A stretch of DNA of 64,000 bases from Phytoactinopolyspora alkaliphila (GCF_010550695.1 NZ_JAAGOB010000010.1:158789-222788), one strand, 5' to 3'; counted from the stretch's first letter, positions 8,704 through 16,812 are shown. The notes: a model not told the origin generated them from the sequence alone. Numbers and translations are program-made.

Positions 8704-11055
8704 TCAGGCCGGCGATGTGCTGCGACGGCGGCGCCAGAACAGGGTCGATCCGCCCAAGGTGAACAGTATCGCGGCGACCGCGATGAACGGAGCCGGAGAT
8801 GTTCCCGTCTCGGCGAGGTCGTCGGGGTCGGCGGCGCGGGTGCCGCGGGCGTCGAGCCCCACCACGTCGACAGTGGCGGCGGCGGAGCGTTCGGAGATCA
8901 GGTCGTCGACAGCCTGAACGGCGCTGACGGTGTACTTGCCGGGGGGCAGGTCACCGAGATTGACCTCCCAGCCGCCGCTCTCGTCTGCTTGGGCGACGTG
9001 TTCCCTGGCGGACGCGGTGGGCTCGCCGGAGTCCTCCGGCTGGAACGGCTCCACTCGCGCCGCGACCGTGCTTCCGGGCATCGCGGTGCCCAGCACCACG
9101 TAGCCGTTCGATACGCCGCCCGAGATATCGGAGACCAGCGGGGCCCCGGGAACGATCCCGATGCCTTCGACGATTGTCTCGTCCTCCGTGTCCCCGGCCA
9201 GTTGCGTGATCGTGGCATCGAAGCGGCCGGCCCGGCGGGCCTCACGCGGGGTGACGGTCCAGGCGCCGTCGTCGTCGACCACGGTCGTCGTCGTCTGGTC
9301 GTCGAACTTGAGTGAAATGCGCGCTCTGGGCTCTCCGGTACCGGAGAAGCGCGGGCGTGTGCTGGACGTCGCCTCGCGGTCCGCCGGCGTCGCCACCACG
9401 AGCGCGGCGACCTCGTCCACCTCGAACGAACCGGTAACGGTCTCCGAGACCGTTGTTTCGCCCCCGGTAGTGGGTGTGTGCCGCGCGGTGACGCTGTAGC
9501 TGTGCTCGCCGGCGGTCAGCGAATCTTCCAGCGGAGCCCGCCACCGGCCGTCCGCTCGAACTTCGGCCTCGACGGGATCGGCGCCACCTACCGTGACCGT
9601 GACCGTCGTGCCTGCGGCGGCGTCGATCCGACCACGGATCGTCGGCTGCTGGCCGGTCACATCTCCCTCGACGGGGGCGGTGACCTCTGGGGTGCCGACG
9701 TAAATGGACAAGCTCCACTCGTCCTCGTAGAGCGCGAACGCGCTGTGCTCGGCACCGGCCAGGGCGTAGCCGAGAGCGACGTGCGATGACTCGGCGCGGT
9801 CTCGTTCAGCACAGTCGGCGTCGGTCATCGTCGAGCCGGAGACAGTGCCCAGGGCGTAGTTCCCGATGACGACCGGGGCGCCGCCGTCGCCCGGCACCGT
9901 GCAGGCGTCGAACATGAAGCCGGTGACGATCTCGTCGCCGACTGGTGCCTCGGTGTTCGTCGCGAGGATGCGGCCGCAGGTCCAGCCGGATGCGGCTCCG
10001 CCGGAGCACGCGGGAGCCCCGGTGATCGCGGGGATCGAATCGAAGATCTCCAAGCCCTCGCCCGGTGCCTGCTCGTCGTCCACCGCCGAGACTTCGGGAC
10101 GCACGGTCCAGGAGGCCGCGATGGCCACGAGCGCCGTGTCGTGGCCGTCGCCGTAGCGCGAGGCTCCGTCGACGAAGCCGCCCAGCGCTTCCTCGCCGGC
10201 GTCGGCGTCCTGCTCGTCCTCCTGCTCGCCGTCATGTTCGGTGTTCTCGACCACGGGGGAGTCGCCGGTGTCGTCCCCTTCGGTGAGGGAGCCGTCCCCG
10301 TCGTCCTCGCCGTCGTCGTCGGTGAGGGACAGGCCCAGCAGGCCGGTCAGCCGGTCCAGCGGTCCGGATTCGCCTTCGGTACAGTGACCTGCTGTGAGAG
10401 CGGCCGAGCTGCCGTTGGCGAGGACGCCCGTGAAGGCGGCGGTGCACTCGTAGACATAGAGGTCGTCGTCGGTCCAGTAGCCGAAGCCGCCGCGCAACGT
10501 GTCGTCCTCGGACCGCGCATCCGGATCCGGTGCTCGCGAGGACCGGGCCGACACGGGCAGGAGGTCTTCTTCGACCGGTACGACTTCTTCCGCGCGTCGG
10601 TCGATGTACACCACGCGGCCCTGGCTGCGCGCCGCCGTGGCGGCATCGGTCAGCGCGTCGCCCACGTGCACGGTGGCGCCGGCCGCGGCCGCAAGGGATT
10701 CGTCGGAGCGGTCCTTCACCACGACGTGCAGGTCGCGGCCGGCCAGCCACGCCGACGACACGGCGTCACCGAGCGAGGCGATCACGTCCGTGGCGGCGCG
10801 TGCCGTCGCCGCCTGGGCGAGGTATTGCTCAGGCGACAGGTCCAGATCACGCTCGACGGCGACGACGAGGTCGCGGGGCAGTCGCCCGGCCTGCTCGGTG
10901 AAGTCCGCCGGCTCGAACTCGCCCATCTCGACCTCGGGACGGGCCTCCGGCTCCTCAGGCACGGGGGACGCGCTGGCGGCGACCGCAGTGGCGGTCACCA
11001 ACGCGGACGCCATCGTGGCGAGCGTCAACCGCCGACCGGTCGCGCGAGCGTTCAT
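8704..11055 (-). CDS. Wall-anchored S1-family pseudoprotease (catalytic Ser replaced by Gly), LAETG sorting signal
   Basis: A 783-residue paralogue of the downstream protease with the same plan: signal peptide (about 1-30), propeptide containing VERDLDLSPEQYLAQA, chymotrypsin-like domain (about 190-430), Ig-like domains and a sortase signal (LAETG at 747-751, hydrophobic helix, RRRR tail). His224 (LTAGHC) and Asp306 (GHDTALV) are kept, but the GDSGG motif reads PGDGGAP, so the nucleophile is Gly391 (codon GGC, one transition from AGC). An acidic insert (about 245-292) separates His and Asp. The frame is intact, so it looks like a maintained non-catalytic protein, perhaps a binding or inhibitory partner. 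ATG 11055 is preferred over upstream starts because it begins a proper signal peptide behind GGGAG. Confidence 0.85.
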   Translation of the reverse strand: MNARATGRRLTLATMASALVTATAVAASASPVPEEPEARPEVEMGEFEPADFTEQAGRLPRDLVVAVERDLDLSPEQYLAQAATARAATDVIASLGDAVSSAWLAGRDLHVVVKDRSDESLAAAAGATVHVGDALTDAATAARSQGRVVYIDRRAEEVVPVEEDLLPVSARSSRAPDPDARSEDDTLRGGFGYWTDDDLYVYECTAAFTGVLANGSSAALTAGHCTEGESGPLDRLTGLLGLSLTDDDGEDDGDGSLTEGDDTGDSPVVENTEHDGEQEDEQDADAGEEALGGFVDGASRYGDGHDTALVAIAASWTVRPEVSAVDDEQAPGEGLEIFDSIPAITGAPACSGGAASGWTCGRILATNTEAPVGDEIVTGFMFDACTVPGDGGAPVVIGNYALGTVSGSTMTDADCAERDRAESSHVALGYALAGAEHSAFALYEDEWSLSIYVGTPEVTAPVEGDVTGQQPTIRGRIDAAAGTTVTVTVGGADPVEAEVRADGRWRAPLEDSLTAGEHSYSVTARHTPTTGGETTVSETVTGSFEVDEVAALVVATPADREATSSTRPRFSGTGEPRARISLKFDDQTTTTVVDDDGAWTVTPREARRAGRFDATITQLAGDTEDETIVEGIGIVPGAPLVSDISGGVSNGYVVLGTAMPGSTVAARVEPFQPEDSGEPTASAREHVAQADESGGWEVNLGDLPPGKYTVSAVQAVDDLISERSAAATVDVVGLDARGTRAADPDDLAETGTSPAPFIAVAAILFTLGGSTLFWRRRRSTSPA

Positions 11056-11244
11056 GAAACGACTCCCGATATCCCCGTAGCGGACGCAAACCACACGAAA
11101 CCGTGACACTAGCGGACTTGGCCGCCGCCGCGTGTGGAGGGCCGCTGCAAACCCGAGCAAGACTACTCGCGTTGCGCTGTCCGTGCATCCGGATCGGTGT
11201 CATCAGTGCACAGCTTAGTGATCGACATCGCTATGACCTGTGGG

Positions 11245-11317
11245 TGCCCGCGGTAGGATTCGAACCTACGGCCTTCTGCTCCGGAGGCAGACGCTCTATC
11301 CCCTGAGCTACGCGGGC
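11245..11317 (-). tRNA. tRNA-Arg (anticodon CCG)
   Basis: A complete 73-nt cloverleaf on the minus strand: acceptor GCCCGCG / CGCGGGC, D arm GCTC...GAGC, anticodon stem TCTGC / GCAGA around the loop CTCCGGA (anticodon CCG, reading CGG), and T arm GTAGG-TTCGAAT-CCTAC. The discriminator is A, and the chromosome continues CCCA rather than an exact CCA. It lies 1.2 kb from argS, which charges it. Confidence 0.96.
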
Positions 11318-11335
11318 AGGGACCGCCCAAGGTTA

Positions 11336-12127
11336 TCAGGACTCCGGGCCGGACCTGTAATCGCCGCCCGTCAGGATCCGTGGGCCGTCTTCGGTGACCG
11401 CGATGGTGTGCTCCGCGTGGGCGCCATTGCTGCCGTCGGCCGTGCACAATGACCAGCCGTCGGGGGCGATGCGGTAGGTGTCGTCGCCGCTGGCGATGAG
11501 GCTGGGCTCGATGGCGATGACCAGGCCGGGCCGAAGCTGCCAGCCCTTGCCGGGCGTTCCCTCGTTCGGGACGAACGGGTCCTCGTGCATGGCCCGGCCC
11601 ACGCCGTGCCCGCCGAAGTCCGCCTGCATGCCGTAACCGGCGCCGCGTCCCACAGTGGACATGGCGTGTCCGATGTCGCCCATCCGGGCTCCGGGCTGTG
11701 CCGCCTCGATTCCGGCCATGAGCGTGGCCTCCGTGGCGGTGATCAGCTTCTCGTCGGCTGAACTCGCGGTGCCCACGACGTAGCTGACGGCGGCGTCCCC
11801 GTGCCAGCCGTCCACGCTGGCGCCGCAGTCCACGCTGAGCAGGTCACCGTCACGCAATCGGTATGTGGTCGGGATGCCGTGGAGCATGACGTCGTTGACC
11901 GAGGTGCACAGGACCGCTGGATAGGGGGACGGTGCGAATCGCGGCTGATAGCCGAGGAACGACGAGACCGCGCCCGCTCCGGCCATCACGTCGCGGGCCA
12001 CGGCGTCGAGCTCGATCAGCGAGACGCCGGCGGCGGCGTGGGCACGGACTGCGGCATGCACGGAGGCGACCACAGCGCCGGCCGCGGCGATGGCATCGAT
12101 CTCTCCCGGGGTCTTGAGTTCAACCAT
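11336..12127 (-). CDS. map: Type I methionine aminopeptidase
   Basis: Removes the N-terminal methionine from nascent proteins; cytoplasmic dinuclear-metal enzyme of 263 residues, the normal bacterial type I length. All expected residues are visible: His83 (LHGIP), metal ligands Asp100 (VDCG) and Asp111 (GDAAVSY), His174 (GHGVG), Glu207 (IEP) and Glu239 (EHTIAV). The ATG at 12127 (MVELKTPGEI) is preferred, with GCGAGG upstream; an in-frame ATG three codons earlier sits too close to that site. The gene is divergent from a small XRE regulator, and a family-1 palindromic repeat lies in the probable 5' leader. Actinomycetes often carry more than one map gene, so this may not be the only copy. Confidence 0.93.
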   Translation of the reverse strand: MVELKTPGEIDAIAAAGAVVASVHAAVRAHAAAGVSLIELDAVARDVMAGAGAVSSFLGYQPRFAPSPYPAVLCTSVNDVMLHGIPTTYRLRDGDLLSVDCGASVDGWHGDAAVSYVVGTASSADEKLITATEATLMAGIEAAQPGARMGDIGHAMSTVGRGAGYGMQADFGGHGVGRAMHEDPFVPNEGTPGKGWQLRPGLVIAIEPSLIASGDDTYRIAPDGWSLCTADGSNGAHAEHTIAVTEDGPRILTGGDYRSGPES

Positions 12128-12156
12128 GATTCTCATTCCTCGCTCTTGTTCTCGGC

Positions 12157-12228
12157 CCCTTGGCATGGGTTGTGGTCGTGATCGCGCCCGAAATGTCCGT
12201 TTCCAGCGACCACAGCCCATGCCAAGGG
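12157..12228. repeat. Palindromic repeat family 1, copy B
   Basis: The cleanest copy of the family: 22-bp arms (12157-12178 and 12207-12228) with one mismatch, beginning CCCTTGGCATGGGTTGTGG and ending CCCATGCCAAGGG, around a 28-nt centre that includes GCCCGAAATGTCCGTTT. It lies between the divergent map and XRE genes. From the position of a minus-strand TATAGT (12244-12249) it would be transcribed in the map leader and fold about 30 nt before the start codon. Confidence 0.85.
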
Positions 12229-12233
12229 CGGCG

Positions 12234-12268
12234 TTGCCGGATAACTATACCGGTATTAGTATCACGGC
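12234..12268 (+). promoter_or_regulatory. Promoter and candidate operator of the XRE gene (probably leaderless)
   Basis: TTGCCG (12234-12239) and TAGTAT (12257-12262) are 17 bp apart, so the transcript would begin at or within a base or so of the ATG at 12269, a leaderless mRNA. The perfect palindrome ATACCGGTAT (12247-12256) lies in the spacer and is a natural operator for the encoded repressor. On the other strand TATAGT (12249-12244) is a possible -10 for map, so one operator could control both genes. Confidence 0.5.
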
Positions 12269-12565
12269 ATGGTTCGTGTACCCCTGACTGTCTCGGAGCG
12301 GGAACGTGGCGAGCGGCTCGGTGACGCATTGCGCCGCGCCCGCGGAGACCGCAGCATCGCCGCCGTCGCCGCCGCGGCAGGGATCTCCGCGGAGACGCTG
12401 CGCAAGATTGAGCGTGGCCGGATCCCGATGCCGGCGTTCTTCACGGTGGCCGCCGTCGTGGACGTCCTCGGACTCTCACTCGACGAGGTCCTGTCTCAGG
12501 TGACGGACGAGATGGCATACGCGGATGACGGCGCGCCGGCCACAGTGACTACCCTTGCGGGGTGA
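12269..12565 (+). CDS. Small XRE-family helix-turn-helix regulator
   Basis: DNA-binding regulator of 98 residues. An HTH_3 fold spans about residues 15-75: GDALRRARGDRSIAAVAAAAG, then ISAETLRKIERGRIPMP as the recognition region. No effector domain is present. It has no ribosome binding site because a promoter-like TAGTAT ends 6 bp before the ATG, which suggests a leaderless message. Its stop overlaps the GTG start of argS (GTGA), so the two may be cotranscribed. Being divergent from map with a palindrome between, it probably represses itself and perhaps map. Direct targets are unknown. Confidence 0.85.
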   Translation: MVRVPLTVSERERGERLGDALRRARGDRSIAAVAAAAGISAETLRKIERGRIPMPAFFTVAAVVDVLGLSLDEVLSQVTDEMAYADDGAPATVTTLAG

Positions 12566-14220
12566 CCCCAGAGCAGCTTTCCCATGTGGTGCGCGCCGCG
12601 CTCGCGGCCGCGGTCGACGCCGGTGAGGTGGACCTCCCCGACGGGCCGCCGGCGGATGTGACCATCGAGCGCCCGCGTAACCGCGACCACGGAGACTACG
12701 CCACCAACGTGGCGATGCAGCTGGCCAAGAAGGCGGGCACCAACCCGCGAGCCCTGGCCGAACTGCTCGGGGCGCGTCTGCGAGAGGTCGCGGGCATCGA
12801 ACGCGTGGACGTCGCCGGGCCGGGGTTCCTCAACATCACCGTCTCGGCCGCCGCGCAGGGCGAGCTGGCGAGGAGCATCGTCGAAGCGGGAGCCGGATAC
12901 GGCCACACGGCCACCCTGCGGGGTGTCCGGATCAACGTCGAGTTCATCTCGGCCAACCCCACCGGTCCCCTGCACCTCGGGCATGTCCGCTGGGCGGCGG
13001 TGGGCGACGCGATCGCACGCGTGCTGGAGGCGGCCGGCGCCGGGGTGTCGCGCGAGTTCTACGTCAACGACCGCGGCGTGCAGATGGACCACTTCGGCGC
13101 CTCGATCATGGCGCGGGCACACGGCACCGAGGTGCCCGAGAACGGATACCACGGCTCTTATGTGACCGAGCTGGCCCAGGCCATCGTCGCGGAGCGGCCG
13201 GAGATCCTGGAGCTGCCGCACAACGAGCAGCTGATCGCCTTCCGGGAGGAGGGTTACCGGCTGCAGCTGTCCGAGCAGCAACGCCAGCTGGAGGAGTTCC
13301 GCACCAGGTTCGACGTGTGGTTCTCCGAGCGCAGCCTGCACGATTCCGGCCAGGTCGAGCATGGGCTGGACGTCCTGCGCAAGCAGGGACATCTGTACGA
13401 GGCGGACGGCGCCTTGTGGATGCGCACCACCGATGTCGGCGACGACAAGGACCGCGTGCTGATCAAGCAGGACGGTTCGTACACCTACTTCGCCTCGGAC
13501 ACGGCGTACTACGTCGACAAGCGCGAGCGCGGCTTCGACATCTGCGTGTACCTGCTCGGAGCCGACCACCACGGTTACATCGGCCGGCTCAAGGCGATGG
13601 CCGCGTGCACCGGTGACGATCCCGAGTACAACATCGAGATCCCTATCGGCCAGCTCGTGAAGATCGTGCAGGACGGGCAGGAGCTGCGGCTGTCCAAGCG
13701 GGCCGGCACCATGCTCACCCTCGGTGAGGTCGTCGACGCCGCCGGTGTGGACGCGCTGCGGTACTCGCTGTGCCGGTATCCGGTCGACTCGCCGCTGACG
13801 CTGGACGTCGCCCAGATCACCAAGCAGACCTCGGACAACCCGGTGTTCTACGTGCAGTACGCGCACGCGCGGTTGTCCTCCATCCGGCGCAACGCGGCGG
13901 AACTGGGGATCGAGCTGGGTGACCTGCGGCCTGAGCTTCTGGACCACGAGCGGGAGTCCTTGCTGCTTGCCGCGCTCGGGGAGTTCCCGCGTGTCGTGGC
14001 CATGGCCGCCGAACAGCGGGAACCACACCGCGTCGCCCGGTACCTGGAGGACACCGCCTCCACCTTCCACAAGTTCTACGACGTGTGCCGGGTTCTGCCC
14101 ATGGGCGACGAGCCGGTCTCCGACGCGCATCGGGCCCGGCTCTGGCTGGTCGAGGCCACGCGCGTCGTGCTGGCCAACGGTCTGGCGCTGCTGGGCGTCT
14201 CCGCTCCGGAGCGGATGTAG
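12562..14220 (+). CDS. argS: Arginyl-tRNA synthetase
   Basis: Class I aminoacyl-tRNA synthetase that attaches arginine to tRNA-Arg in the cytoplasm; 552 residues, the normal length. The N-terminal additional domain (about 1-115) is followed by the catalytic fold with the HIGH-type motif HLGH (138-141, after GPL). The KMSKS-like loop appears as LRLSKRAGTML. The C-terminal anticodon-binding domain ends in RM, as usual for ArgRS. The GTG start at 12562 overlaps the stop of the XRE gene. A tRNA-Arg gene lies 1.2 kb away on the opposite strand, and lysA begins directly after the stop. Confidence 0.97.
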   Translation: MTPEQLSHVVRAALAAAVDAGEVDLPDGPPADVTIERPRNRDHGDYATNVAMQLAKKAGTNPRALAELLGARLREVAGIERVDVAGPGFLNITVSAAAQGELARSIVEAGAGYGHTATLRGVRINVEFISANPTGPLHLGHVRWAAVGDAIARVLEAAGAGVSREFYVNDRGVQMDHFGASIMARAHGTEVPENGYHGSYVTELAQAIVAERPEILELPHNEQLIAFREEGYRLQLSEQQRQLEEFRTRFDVWFSERSLHDSGQVEHGLDVLRKQGHLYEADGALWMRTTDVGDDKDRVLIKQDGSYTYFASDTAYYVDKRERGFDICVYLLGADHHGYIGRLKAMAACTGDDPEYNIEIPIGQLVKIVQDGQELRLSKRAGTMLTLGEVVDAAGVDALRYSLCRYPVDSPLTLDVAQITKQTSDNPVFYVQYAHARLSSIRRNAAELGIELGDLRPELLDHERESLLLAALGEFPRVVAMAAEQREPHRVARYLEDTASTFHKFYDVCRVLPMGDEPVSDAHRARLWLVEATRVVLANGLALLGVSAPERM

Positions 14221-15633
14221 ATGCACACTCACGAAGCAGGCGTTCTGCACGCCGAGGCAGGTCACCGACGGCGCCCGTCCTGGCTGCAGATTCCCGGCGA
14301 CGTTAATGCCCTGATGCCGGGACTGTGGTCGGCGACGGTCACGAGGGGCGACGACGGTGTTCTGCGCATCGGTGGACTCGACGTGCGAACGCTGGCCGCC
14401 GAGTACGGGACCCCGGCCTACGTGGTGGACGAGGTCGACTTCCGGTCCCGGGCACGCGCGTTCCGGGACGCGTTCGACGTCGCCTTCGACGGCGCCGACG
14501 TCTACTACGCGGGCAAGGCGTTCCTGTGCACCGAGGTCGCTCGATGGATCGCCGACGAGGGCCTGGGCCTGGACGTCTGCTCCGGAGGCGAACTGGCCGT
14601 GGCGCTGCGGGCCGGCTTCCCGACCGAACGGATCGGGCTGCATGGCAACAACAAGTCCGTCTCCGAGCTGAGCCGGGCGCTTGAGGCCGGCGTCGGCCGG
14701 ATCATCGTCGACTCGTTCGACGAGATCGCGCGGCTGTCCGCGCTGGCGGCCGAGCGCGGCCCTCGTGCGCGGGTCATGGTCCGCACAACGGTGGGCGTCG
14801 AGGCGCACACGCACGAGTACATCGCGACGGCTCACGAGGATCAGAAATTCGGCTTCTCCATCGCCGGCGGCGCGGCTGCCCAGGCGGTGCGGCGGATCCT
14901 GGCCGAGCCGTCGCTCGAGCTGGTCGGCCTGCACTCCCACATCGGCTCTCAGATCTACGACACCTCAGGCTTCGAGGTCGCGGCCCGGCGCGTGCTGGGC
15001 TTGCACGCCGAGATCCGCGACGAGCACGGGGTCGAGCTTCCCGAACTGGACCTCGGCGGAGGGTTCGGCATCGCCTACACCAGCCAGGACGATCCCCAGC
15101 CACCGGAGGAGCTGGCCGCCGGGATGGCCGCGATCGTCACCCACGAATGTGCGGCGTACGGGCTCACCCCACCACGGATCAGCATCGAGCCGGGCCGCTC
15201 CATCGCCGGTCCGAGCGCCTTCACGTTGTACGAGGTGGGTACCGTCAAGGCGGTGGAGCTCGACGGCGGGGCCGTGCGCCGGTATGTCTCCGTCGACGGC
15301 GGGATGAGCGACAACATCCGCACCGCCCTCTACGACGCCGATTACTCCTGCACCCTGGCCTCACGCCGCTCCGACGCTGAGCCGGTCCTGGCCCGCGTCG
15401 TCGGCAAGCACTGCGAGAGCGGTGACATCGTCGTCAAGGACGAGTTCCTCCCGGCTGACATCGAGCCCGGTGACCTGGTAGCGGTCCCCGGAACCGGCGC
15501 GTACACGCGAAGCATGTCGAACACCTACAACCACGTGCCGCGGCCGCCAGTCATCGCGGTGCGCGGCGGCGAGGCCAGAGTGCTCCTCCGGCGGGAGACG
15601 GAAGAGGACATGTTTCTCCTCGACGTCGGCTGA
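14221..15633 (+). CDS. lysA: Diaminopimelate decarboxylase
   Basis: PLP enzyme that decarboxylates meso-diaminopimelate to lysine, the last step of lysine synthesis; 470 residues. The alanine-racemase-like barrel has the PLP lysine Lys99 in YYAGKAF, then HSHIGSQ and the phosphate-binding segment EPGRSIAG. The C-terminal domain has YVSVDGGMSDN and CESGD (active-site Cys contributed across the dimer). The ATG abuts the argS stop with no gap, an arrangement seen in other actinobacteria. About 45 residues precede the conserved start of the fold, somewhat long. A long perfect palindrome lies 31 bp behind the stop and probably ends the transcript. Confidence 0.96.
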   Translation: MHTHEAGVLHAEAGHRRRPSWLQIPGDVNALMPGLWSATVTRGDDGVLRIGGLDVRTLAAEYGTPAYVVDEVDFRSRARAFRDAFDVAFDGADVYYAGKAFLCTEVARWIADEGLGLDVCSGGELAVALRAGFPTERIGLHGNNKSVSELSRALEAGVGRIIVDSFDEIARLSALAAERGPRARVMVRTTVGVEAHTHEYIATAHEDQKFGFSIAGGAAAQAVRRILAEPSLELVGLHSHIGSQIYDTSGFEVAARRVLGLHAEIRDEHGVELPELDLGGGFGIAYTSQDDPQPPEELAAGMAAIVTHECAAYGLTPPRISIEPGRSIAGPSAFTLYEVGTVKAVELDGGAVRRYVSVDGGMSDNIRTALYDADYSCTLASRRSDAEPVLARVVGKHCESGDIVVKDEFLPADIEPGDLVAVPGTGAYTRSMSNTYNHVPRPPVIAVRGGEARVLLRRETEEDMFLLDVG

Positions 15634-15664
15634 CGGGCTCTCGCGCCCCCGCGCCCCTCTTCCA

Positions 15665-15750
15665 AATGATCATGTAAACCATGTTTTCTCGTGCTTCACC
15701 ATGCCTGCAGACCTGGTGAAGCACGAGAAAACATGGTTTACATGATCATT
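15665..15750. repeat. Palindromic repeat family 2, copy A (perfect 37-bp arms)
   Basis: A perfect inverted repeat: 15665-15701 and 15714-15750 are exact reverse complements, with a 12-nt centre TGCCTGCAGACC. The arms start AATGATCATGTAAACCATG and include TTTTCTCGTGCTTCACCA; they are much more AT-rich than the surroundings. A second copy with the same centre is at 33233-33338. It lies just beyond lysA and may serve as a terminator or mRNA stabiliser. Confidence 0.9.
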
Positions 15751-15855
15751 CCGGGGCGGGCCGTGTTGGGGATTTGCGCTCTGGGCGTACGCGGGACTGG
15801 TGCGCAGCGCGTCCGGCGTTATCCCGTCATTTCCGACGTTGCGGAGGTGGCGGCG

Positions 15856-16812
15856 ATGGTCGACGACGCGGAGCGCGATGCGCTGGACGCGTACTCCAGG
15901 GTGGTCAGTGGTGTGGCTGCCCGGCTTCTCCCGTCCGTGGCGAGCCTGACGATTACCGGCGAGCGGCGTGGACGCACGGGCGTGGTCGGCACCGGTTCCG
16001 CGGTGGTGTTCACGAACGACGGGTTCCTTCTGACCAACGCGCACGTGGTGGGCCGGGCGACCCGGGGGACGGCGTCGTTCTCGGACGGCAGGGAGGCCGG
16101 CTTCACCGTGATCGGACGGGACCGGCTGTCCGACCTGGCCGTGATCCGCGCCGACGGCGCGACGCCAGAGCCGGCCGAACTGGGCAGCGCGGACACTCTG
16201 GCCGTGGGACAGCTCGTGGTCGCCGTCGGCAGTCCACTCGGGCTCTCCGGTTCAGTGACCGCCGGCGTCGTCAGCGGCCTGGGCCGCTCGATGCCCGCGC
16301 AGAGCGGGCGGGCTGTGCGCATCATCGAGGACGTGATCCAGACCGACGCCGCGCTGAACCCCGGAAACTCCGGCGGTGCCCTGGCCGATTCGACGGCCCG
16401 CGTAGTGGGCATCAACACCGCGGTGGCGGGTGTGGGTCTCGGTCTGGCGGTCCCGATCAACGACACCACGCAGCGCATCGTGTCCGCACTTCTGCGTGAG
16501 GGCAGGGTCCGGCGCGCCTTTCTCGGCGTGGCCACGTCGCCCGCTCCGGTACCTCCGGAGCTGGCCGGCCGGATCGGGCGGAGCCGCGGCGTGCGCATCG
16601 TCCATGTCGAGTCCGCGAGTCCCGCGGAGGCCGCTGGGCTGCGGGTCGGTGACCTGATCGTCACGGTCGGTGGTGAGCCGGTCGACGACGCGCAGTCCCT
16701 ACAGCGGCGGATGTTCGCCGACGCGATCGGGGAGCCGCTGGCGATCATCACGTACCGCAATGGCGCGATGGTCGACGTGATCGCCCGGCCGGTGGAGTTG
16801 ACCGATGGGTGA
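15856..16812 (+). CDS. HtrA/DegP-like serine protease with PDZ domain, no signal peptide
   Basis: Trypsin-like S1C protease of 318 residues. The triad is His63 (TNAHVVG), Asp93 (LSDLAVIR) and Ser172 (NPGNSGGAL). A single PDZ domain (about 225-310) contains GVRIVHVESASPAEAAGLRV and GDLIVTVGGEPV. Unlike typical HtrA there is no signal peptide or membrane anchor from this start, so it would be cytoplasmic. The ATG at 15856 is chosen for its strong site GGAGGTGG five bases upstream; the frame is open farther up, even into the palindromic repeat, but those extra residues look non-coding. Its likely role is protein quality control. It stands alone before a MarR gene. Confidence 0.87.
   Translation: MVDDAERDALDAYSRVVSGVAARLLPSVASLTITGERRGRTGVVGTGSAVVFTNDGFLLTNAHVVGRATRGTASFSDGREAGFTVIGRDRLSDLAVIRADGATPEPAELGSADTLAVGQLVVAVGSPLGLSGSVTAGVVSGLGRSMPAQSGRAVRIIEDVIQTDAALNPGNSGGALADSTARVVGINTAVAGVGLGLAVPINDTTQRIVSALLREGRVRRAFLGVATSPAPVPPELAGRIGRSRGVRIVHVESASPAEAAGLRVGDLIVTVGGEPVDDAQSLQRRMFADAIGEPLAIITYRNGAMVDVIARPVELTDG

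Noticed and set aside
11245-11317. tRNA-Arg as an integration site for a mobile element
   Set aside because: No duplicated tRNA 3' end, integrase or foreign-looking DNA is present on either side.
12496-14940. Very long open frame on the minus strand opposite argS/lysA
   Set aside because: It is the antisense shadow of highly GC-biased genes; its product is Arg/Gly/His-rich without domains, and argS and lysA motifs are complete on the plus strand.
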